From: Microbulbifer pacificus
GTDB lineage: Bacteria > Pseudomonadota > Gammaproteobacteria > Pseudomonadales > Cellvibrionaceae
Length of the DNA stretch: 64,000 nt
Direction: 5' to 3'
Assembly (NCBI RefSeq): GCF_033723955.1
Contig: NZ_CP137555.1
Span: 3,154,001 to 3,218,000 of the forward strand
Shown one piece after another: positions 19,001-24,900 of the stretch (within the stretch, counting starts at the first letter, position 1; each line of letters starts with the position of its first letter). The notes below the pieces were generated by a model that worked only from the letters and a program-made list of their open reading frames with translations, searched no databases and was not told the origin of the DNA. The position numbers were made by a program, and so were the translations under genes.

Positions 19001-21941
19001 GGGTTTCGCCAATGGTGTCGGCGCTGGCAGCGGCAATGTACCGGTGGAAGAGAAGCCGTCCGACGATCCCACCACCGAAGTGGCGGACGACCCGACCATC
19101 GACATCGTTGGTAACGTGCCTCTGCTGCGCGCGCAGAAAACCGTGCAGTTGGCTGTGGATAACCTGACCACCGGCATTGTCGATCCGGAAGATGTGCTGC
19201 GCTACACAATCACCGTCACCAACCTGGGCGGCAAAGATGCAACTGAAGCGCGCTTCGTGGATCTGGTGCCGGAGCACACCACCTACGTCGCCGGCAGTAC
19301 GACCCTGAACGGCATTGCGATTACGGACAACGGCGTTGATTCCCCGCTGGTTGCCGGCATTGCCATTAGCAGTGAAGACCTGACACCGCCGCTGCCGGCA
19401 GAAGGTGAGGGTGTACTCACTACCGCGCAGACCGCCACCATCGTGTTCGATGTGATGGTGAATGCGGATACCGAGCGCGGCACCATCATCAGCAACCAGG
19501 GCAATGTGTACAGCCTGGAGTTGCCGCTCACGCTCACCGATGCGGACGGCAACAGCAGTAACGGTGCGCAGCCCACGGAAGTGGTGGTCGGCGATGCGCA
19601 GCAGCTCTCCATTACCAAGGAAGTGGCGGTTGTTGGCGGCGGCGCCGCGGAATCCGGCAAGGTGCTGGAGTACATCGTGCGTGTAACCAACATCAGCGCG
19701 GTGCCCGCGAGCCTGGTCTCTATTTACGACGACCTGCTGGTGGCCGGTGAGGGTGTGCTCACTTACGTCGCGGACTCTGCGCGCCTGAATGGCCTGGCGG
19801 ACGGCGTGATGGTGGACGGCTCGCTGATCACCGCGGACTACAGCAACGTCTACGGTGACCTGCAGCCGAGTGAAACCATCACCCTGCGTTTCGAAGCCAA
19901 GCTGGGCGAGAACCTGGCCATGGGGTACACCGTGGTGAACACCGCCCAGGTGAAATGGAATGATCCGCCGGCCTACAACGAGGCTACGGTGACCATCGAT
20001 ATCGGCGGTACCCCGGGCATCGCCAATCTATCCGGTTACCTCTGGCACGATGTGAATTTCAGCGAGACCACCGACAGCGAAGAGCAACTGCTCACCAACT
20101 GGAGCGTCGAGCTGTATTACAACAATGCCTTGCTGGAAACCGTGCAGAGCGATGACAAAGGCTACTTCCAGTTTGCAGGTCTGGTACCGAATTTGGATGG
20201 TGCCAATGTCGCAGTTGCCAGCTACGAGTTGCGTTACCTGGCGCCGAACGCTGTGGGCACCACTGCCTCCCTCGGCACCGCCAGCTCTGACTACACCAAT
20301 GGTCCGCAGCAGATCCGCGATATCTATATCGACTCCGGCAGCAACCCGCAGAACCTGAATTTGCCGATTACACCGAATGGCGTGATCTACGATTCTGTGC
20401 TGCGAGCGCCGGTCAATGGTGCGCGCGTGCGGTTGCTGGGTGCGTCCAGTGGCCAGCCGCTGCCGGACAGCTGTTTTGACGATCCCAAACAGCAGAACCA
20501 GGTCACCCTCACCGGTGGTTTCTACAAGTTCGATGTGAACTTCAGCAGCGCGGCCTGTGCGGTCAATGCGGATTACCTCATCGAGTTGGATGTGCCGAGC
20601 GCAGATTACGTCGCCGGACCGTCACAGATCATTCCGCCGCAGACTGGCGTGGATACCGGTAGCTTCGATGTGGCCGCGTGCCTCGGCAGCGCCGCGGACA
20701 TGATCCCGGGTACCCCGTATCACTGCGAGGTGCAGCTGTCTGTATTGCCGCCTTCCATCGACCTGGATGCGCGCAGCAGCGAGACCGATTACTACCTGCG
20801 TGTAAATCTGGATGACAGCAACCAGCCCGGCAGCAGCCAACTGTTCAACAACCACATTGCGCTGGACCCGCAATTGGAAGGCGCGCTCGCGCTGACCAAA
20901 ACTGCGGCCATGTTGAATGTGACCCGCAGCCAGCTGGTGCCCTATACCATCACCTTCAGCAACTCGCTGCCGGTACCGCTCACGGATCTGCAGCTGGTGG
21001 ATTATTTCCCCGCGGGCTTCAAGTACGTGGCCGGTTCCGCGAACCTGGATGGGGTGAAGGTGGAGCCGGAGGTGAACGGCCTGCAACTGCAGTGGCCGAG
21101 CCTCCGCGCAGAACCGGAGCAGACTCACAGCATGAAACTGCTGCTGGTGGTGGGCTCCGGTGTGGGCGAGGGCGAGTACATCAACCGCGCGCGCATGTTC
21201 AACGAACTCTCCGGCCAGCAGACGTCCGGCGAAGCGTCGGCCACCGTGCGCGTGGTACCGGACCCGACCTTCGACTGTACCGATGTGATCGGCAAGGTGT
21301 TCGACGATAAGAACCTGAACGGTTATCAGGACGCAGGTGAGGGCGGCGTGCCCGGTGCGCGTGTGGTTACCGCCAACGGTCTCAAAGCCACCGCGGACGC
21401 GCACGGTCGTTTCCATATCACCTGTGCGGCGGTGCCGAACCCGGATCGCGGTTCCAACTTCGTGCTGAAACTGGACGACCGCAGCCTGCCGAGCGGCTAC
21501 CGCCTGACCACGGAAAACCCGCGGGTACAGCGCGCCACCCGAGGCAAGATGCTGGAGTTCAACTTCGGTACCAGCCTGCACCGTGTCGTGCGCCTGGATC
21601 TGGCGGAAGCAGTATTCGAACCCGGCACCAGTGAGCTGCGTCCTCAGTGGCGTTCGCGCACGGAACTGTTGCTGGAGCGACTGCAGGAGGCACCGTCGGT
21701 ACTGCGCCTGTCCTATCTGGCGGAAAACGAAGATCCGTCGCTGGTGGACGCGCGCCTTGCCACCATCAAGGCCCGTATCGCCGAGGACTGGGCGGCGCTG
21801 AACTGCTGCTACCCGCTCAATATCGAAACCGAAATTTTCTGGCGCCGTGGCGCGCCGCCCGCGCGTGGCAATGTGCTGGACGGGCTCAAACACAGTGTTA
21901 ACCGCATGATCGGAAGTGATGATCAGGGAGGCGCCCGGTGA
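10035..21941 (+). CDS. Giant exported DUF11-repeat surface protein (adhesin-like)
   Basis: The 3968-residue product begins with a signal peptide (basic/polar start, hydrophobic run about residues 26-42, likely cut after Val-Trp-Ala). From about nt 10920 to 19800 there are some fifteen or more Ig-like DUF11-type units. Each has the pattern 'D-x-hydrophobic-x-Y-x-L-x-x-x-N-x-G' followed by 'V-x-D-x-L-P', for example near 14760, 15797, 18700, 19190 and 20908. Asp/Asn-rich calcium-type motifs (NADGIDNDGDG) occur near 13790. Two or three SdrD-B/carboxypeptidase-regulatory-like domains lie at about 20018-20600 and 21271-21500 (GKVFDDKNLNGYQD). The last 100 or so residues look like a degenerate OmpA domain. 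There is no LPXTG, T1SS or T9SS signal that I can see. It is coupled to the OmpA/barrel gene by a 1-nt overlap. An adhesin or surface-filament role is inferred. Confidence 0.9.
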   Translation: MKSEVTGQESFRNALATLSYSVRWLLSVMLLLASGQVWAAYSNMCVVGEQNPPTNLVDVMGSSYCELCGFGYVDVQITNPYRAGENADGDQPYDTRVVTISGDTRTQTRRNSSYGSQNPALNFNNSNGLTITLNNGLELYTGQAPVLPLGGSLSGTSAVTLSNMSDLSPGQTVTLRIPVHRPPNNSPESLYNTTPQATATISYTMADSCNDAPGQRENFRSDNTWYDGCGGNRCSGSEDPDNYPTDFWQSYTRPDGTDSGAVDIRQPAISLNKQGWNYDSGQREGTRSDQVFGHNDDDIVWRINIQNTGDAPLQDLRIDDVLSRADVMDANYVCANVTDANNAAANNGTPTGGSSCIATDAATGTVLNDWDLDAPFGHNDNIPAPYAATVNAVTAGTSTDAIDIRQGGNINLYVVGKIHSNGSCASGRLTNTFNDVEFGCAVQTPPGGIDSGEDDTALLDTFYGLNGGTNALRVERQLTGITGTGPVGMRGLMTITLRNEGHGTVWFDPAMAWHLRDELPDEYVVDPSYAPRIETQNSLYGPYLGRVDTLQWVNAQGAIPGNTGDSTSYLNNSEPQFKLTSSTTDTDADQAEESTGLMRHGDVVVIRFAVVMKAAEYFDRAADLDVLQEDPAVALFKRPGERTDPDLSGFSSFDNIVEMQIKTLCNTQGLLQSRMTGNGQNDTFAANSAGTPVQFDPEELDVSIDQPTFIITDDRSQTTPLSVTLSNHGGDEARDFRVFISFGATINVVSNTSPMGFSCAVVPITQSSVDGNDRPMGHPDPYRVWAVNPAPDQVDKMHMLLPTNGTVYQCQPDGSPFTASFAAGASATFEFEVNKTTSSAGVAADDLTFRADVVGEIFTLSDFAITPAQINYNTVNANQVNNGGNRSISNITVNNPTGITNGHPLWFPAPGLDSAGNKRTDGEVDRGNLYSLDAHWSRGIGFNLKKDQVTAGDTGSGNFGGVPDLGVCNENTAAVTRAPANTFPGQTKPAEHVQVGEECTVRIQTGGWFGFDSRGFNFIGVRDIQVLDLIPNGQGYISSTVPLFTPQIAGATQAPNDPSTTALGELSPFGWRFTGTEASGFAGAPNSDYVIDIDQWFTINNTSRLLNKIQNDRAAPNVHGSDSANVLDSSFKGVFFNNNTGIWEEYEFGSYGGGETVGYPKEPIRRVDVVIAEPLINVVKEICAAADFNAASGACGAGWNADYQGASTTNDYIYRLTVNSEAAADGHPRPPVYDLTVEDTLPDLLFIEDLNADGIDNDGDGLVDAADTDGEGSIVGNVMNDGNPTTITFSHTQGVDGTGLRRLEPGASAYMYYRVDPDDRIAPSEVLTNTVVVTYYDSLEGSANEHGNQTVVMPGSGELGGARTYPAAADTNTEAEASLTFSEPATEPKTITGLSETPLVGSGIQPVKIGEEIEYTLTAELPVAQLRNLTVTDQLPAGLVCTEAPAIDLSTDAPWSAAGFKRPDLSNVGDVTPVCSDSQVQWSFGDVVLTNPSSDRDPNRFTFELKFVARVQNSAANNDSTSLINGQPATNATLEWRDESGSDHSLDYGQVEAQITEPLIALTKSWDATADLDAGDVITITLTATNNGTANAYNLRLWDDLLDSEMTFVDTSVTGTTVPDSVDTTTFGANRPVFVWNPENPLVPGASREFSFQVRIDDTAQPLQQLSNIAHAAWTSLPGQSTALNTVGEIGIDGALDGQRVGELPHASDAINDYEASSNTVDTVLAALAFTKEDITANGTAAETRTIGAHREFQLEVAVPDGVSNNVRITDSLAAGGTTYVLARDANYEISCSYVGIELINGVAPVDGACNFNGVPTSDATGDVVWDIGTVDTVSEDDAGTAPVSPTITIHYFARIDNEIVETQAGDSLRNDATLNYSNGQTGAEETLADSTAAITAVEPDLEIVKAVTNTTGSAGLAQGGDVLEYVLTIRHTGASTVDAFDLNVLDILPPEVRFEASFAPTASINGSPVAGFVAAPATPASDQLVWGRENGDNGLDLPLGQTLEITYRANVVSVFGQPVMNEAYVDWSSLDDNVIGQDIYQRHGFGCPTVTDPNNYCYGPAQASINTEDNSGLQKLVVSDSYDDPADSTVRVGDTVTYRLEVNVQPGTTNAVVVTDTMDTGLVLESFTVDDASGGYVFTPVSQPSAGDTSLTWNFGNVTRELGTAAPLIIEYVARVTEDAGIPHVASTTLSNTAILSYTDGSGNPPTDPDVLASLESTVTVTVLQPVIDNLTKIDRDGRSSPYLVGDIANDVMRFSLQACNSGAAPAYDMQLTDDLPWEMDEASIQNIEVAIDGTAVAESDYTYTPPAGRDGNMVFALGVPVDPGLCVTVNYDIGFHTDVGGDQSWQNTFVIDEYWSLPDTSGQKYAPVQLPAPFVMSTAAAVVEPLVKALLLPADGTATVGEQVQYRITVPGVANTAVALRNVQVIDTLDSLGDIVLFESATLNGEAFTPVVDQAAGTITFDIPSIDVGTVAEIEIFAQVADVATAIAGTVITNTADFTYEEGGNNLPGGGNDVSFTIVEPDLIMDKSGPTNVQAGLPGRFVLDVHNAGEGTAYGITLTDILPSAGDGGEQGGMCTTPPENITAEILDGAGNSVSTLSAGTDFTTSYDVNTCTLIVTTTGDGGAVAADHHLQLAYDAYLDMDTEHGAVLTNIAGATQWFGLPADADLRRGYDRTITDGSPSVVDFEDAFTITAQVPRVAFAKTVENITRSENPAVNASPADLLRYTLTLTNEEDVAVDDFKVQDDLGSLNAFVAFASGTLNIVSLPTGADSSASDATGGTNGAGLLDVSNLSLAPAGQAGDRIEIVFEVQLAAVIDNASVVLNQAQLQLPGQSVFVSDDPNINGVEDPEVAGDEDPTRVIIESAPLLKVEKISEDLTGEPDSLMPGDTLRYTIRVENIGNENMLEASLRDQVPANTTYVAGSTTLNGASLDDVNGTTPLTQTLVIQSPGSETGELLADPAASGAQAAIITFDVTINNVKDGTLISNQGFANGVGAGSGNVPVEEKPSDDPTTEVADDPTIDIVGNVPLLRAQKTVQLAVDNLTTGIVDPEDVLRYTITVTNLGGKDATEARFVDLVPEHTTYVAGSTTLNGIAITDNGVDSPLVAGIAISSEDLTPPLPAEGEGVLTTAQTATIVFDVMVNADTERGTIISNQGNVYSLELPLTLTDADGNSSNGAQPTEVVVGDAQQLSITKEVAVVGGGAAESGKVLEYIVRVTNISAVPASLVSIYDDLLVAGEGVLTYVADSARLNGLADGVMVDGSLITADYSNVYGDLQPSETITLRFEAKLGENLAMGYTVVNTAQVKWNDPPAYNEATVTIDIGGTPGIANLSGYLWHDVNFSETTDSEEQLLTNWSVELYYNNALLETVQSDDKGYFQFAGLVPNLDGANVAVASYELRYLAPNAVGTTASLGTASSDYTNGPQQIRDIYIDSGSNPQNLNLPITPNGVIYDSVLRAPVNGARVRLLGASSGQPLPDSCFDDPKQQNQVTLTGGFYKFDVNFSSAACAVNADYLIELDVPSADYVAGPSQIIPPQTGVDTGSFDVAACLGSAADMIPGTPYHCEVQLSVLPPSIDLDARSSETDYYLRVNLDDSNQPGSSQLFNNHIALDPQLEGALALTKTAAMLNVTRSQLVPYTITFSNSLPVPLTDLQLVDYFPAGFKYVAGSANLDGVKVEPEVNGLQLQWPSLRAEPEQTHSMKLLLVVGSGVGEGEYINRARMFNELSGQQTSGEASATVRVVPDPTFDCTDVIGKVFDDKNLNGYQDAGEGGVPGARVVTANGLKATADAHGRFHITCAAVPNPDRGSNFVLKLDDRSLPSGYRLTTENPRVQRATRGKMLEFNFGTSLHRVVRLDLAEAVFEPGTSELRPQWRSRTELLLERLQEAPSVLRLSYLAENEDPSLVDARLATIKARIAEDWAALNCCYPLNIETEIFWRRGAPPARGNVLDGLKHSVNRMIGSDDQGGAR

Positions 21942-24900
21942 TGTTCCGCTCGTCTAAAAATAAATTAGCAATCGCAATGGTCGCGCTGGTGAGTGTTTCG
22001 GCACTCGCCCAGGAAGAAAACCAGAGCGATATTTCCTGGTGGCAGAAAATCCCCGGCCTCTCGCCGCAGATAGAAACCACCGGCGATTACACCGACAAAC
22101 CGCTGGGCAGCAATACCGAAACCACCCTGATCCCAACGGCCGGCCAGCGGTGGGTGCAGGATGCGGAATCGTTTATCTCTCCCGAGGAAGTGGTGCTGGA
22201 AAACAATGCGCTGCCGCCGCTGGTGTACCGCGAGGTGGGCGATGAAATTGATCCGGCGCTGATCGACCAGCTGCGGGAAAGGCTCGCGGCCCTGAGCGAC
22301 GCTCACGAGCTGCAGCTGATTTTTACCGGCCACACCGACAGCGATCCACTGAGCGAAGACCTGCAAGCGGAGTTCGCGGATAAAACGGCGTTTACCGAGG
22401 CGCGCGCAAAGTTGGTGGCGGAATACTTCCAGACGGCGCTGGAACTGCCGGAGGACGCCATTGTGGTGGCGGGCCGCGGTGACAGCGAACCGCTGACGGA
22501 AAACATCACTGCACAAGGCCGCGAACTGAACCGCCGGGTAGAACTGACCCTGCGCTATTTCGAGCAGGATCAGCAAGCCCGCGACGCCCAGCGCCGCGCC
22601 GAGGCGCTGCAGCTCAACCGAGTCCAGGTCTGCCGCCAGGAAACCGTGTGTAAGCTGCGCTACAGCGCGGGCACCGACCAGCGCGCGCGTCTGAAAAACC
22701 TGGTGTCGCCGCTGCGCCTGCAGCCGGGGCAGGTGGACCTTCCGGCGGCCTTTGTGCGCCGTATCCAGGAAGTGCGCAACACCCTGCTGGACAAACCCAA
22801 TCTCACCATTCACTTCGTCGGCCACACCGATGGCGCGCCGCTGCCGGAAGGCCCGGCGGAACTGTATGACGACCAGATGGCGCTGTCGCGCGCGGAAGCG
22901 CGACGGGTGGCGCTGGCGGTTGCGGATCAGCTGCACCTGCCGGGCTACATGGTCACCAGTAGCGGCAAAGGTGCGAGCCAGCCCATCGCCGCCAACGACA
23001 CCGCCAAGGGCCGTTCCCTGAACCGCCGTGTGGAGGTGGAGTTCTGGTACGACGATTTACTGGAAACCGCCGCCGACGGCGTGCAGGCGTGCCCGGAATC
23101 CGCCGCGGCGGAAACCATCACCATCGCCCACGAATCGCCCACCGGCGACGTGCCGCCGATTTTCCTCGACAGTGGCGAGCCGCAGATATCCAGCGCGCAG
23201 CTGGCGCAGATGCAGCGTCTGATGGAAGAGGTGGCGGGCAAGCAGAACGTGCGCCTGAGTTTTGTCGGCTATAGCGATAACGAGCGCATGGAGCGCCGCG
23301 AAGCCATGGTCTACGGCGACGACGTGGGCCTGTCGTCCGCGCGCGCGCAAAAGACCATGGAAGTGGTGCAGCAGCAGCTCGGACTCGACGCTACCCAGGT
23401 AGAGTTTGAGGGGCGCGGCTATGTAGAGTCCAAGGATGTGGTGCAGACCGGATTTATCCACATGGACGGCGCCCGTGTGGAAGTGCAGGTGCTTTACGAC
23501 GAGCTGGCGGTGCTGGCCGAGCAGGATCGCCTGGAGATCGAGCGCCTGCAGCAGGAGGCGGAGGCCCACAATCCCTACGCTCTGAACCTGATGCGCATCA
23601 CCGTGGACGGCGCGCCGGAATACGATCCGCACAAGAACTCCGCGGACCTGCAGCGCTGTACCGACGTGGCGCTGGAAAATGCCAACATCCAGTTTCGCTT
23701 CGACAACCAGTCGATGCAGCCGCGTCTCAACGTCAGCGCCTTCCCCAGTACCATCCGCTATGCGGACGATCCGGAAACGGAACTGGTGGAGAGCCGCGTG
23801 CAGTTCAAGCGCTACACCAATTACCCGTCGTTTATCACCCGCGCGGAAGTGCGTATTTTTGAGGAAGAGCAATCCCTGCGCGACGCACCACTGGCGGTGG
23901 TCACCCTGGACCAGAACGGTGAGGGCAGCTGGGAGGCGGACTTCGACAGCTTCCAGGCGCCGCTGAAAAAGCTGAAATACGTGTTGCGTGTATACGACTG
24001 GAAACAGCGTTTCGATGAAACCCGTCCGCAGACCCTGTGGCTTGTGGATAACTTCGAACCGCAGTTGCAGCAAGCCACCACCGAAAAAGAATTGCTGGTG
24101 GGCTATGGCGAAAACCGCCTGTCCGAGCAGCATATTCCGGTGAGCGGCAATGCAGTGCTGGTGAACGGCGCGGATATTCCGGCCAACCACAGTGTGTGGC
24201 TGGCGGGCCGCGAAATTCCCGTGAGCAGCAGCGGTGATTTCGTCGCCGAGGAAATTTTTGCCAAGGGCCTGCACACCGTGGAAGTGGCGGTGCTCGACGA
24301 GCAGGGTAACGGTGAACTGTTCCTGCGGGACCTGGAGTTCAATCGCGACGACTGGTTCAGTGTGGGTATCGCCGATGTCACCATCGCCCGCGATGACACC
24401 AATGGCCCGGCGGCACTGGTCACCGGTGACCAGACCCACTACGACAATTCCGCGAGCTACGACGGCCGCCTGGCGTTTTACACCAGCGGCAGCTTTGGCG
24501 ATGGCTGGCGCCTGTCTGCCAGCGCAGACACCGAAGAGGGACCCATCGACGACCTGTTCTCCAATTTTATGGAAAAAACGCCGGATGCCCTGTTCCGCCG
24601 TCTCGACAGCGATCTCTACTATCCGACCTTTGGTGACGATTCGACGGTGGTGGAAGATGCCCCCACCTCCGGCAAGTTCTTCATCAAACTGGAAAACTAC
24701 GACGATTACGGCCTGTGGGGTAACTTCAAGGCGTCCTACACCGACAACGAACTGGCACATATCGACCGCGCGCTTTACGGGGCCAATTTCCATTTCGAGA
24801 CCGACGATGTCACCGACTTTGGCGACAAGCGTTTCGAAGTGGACGCGTTCAGTGCGGAGCCCGGCACCATCGCCGGTCGCGACGAGTACCTGGGCACCGG

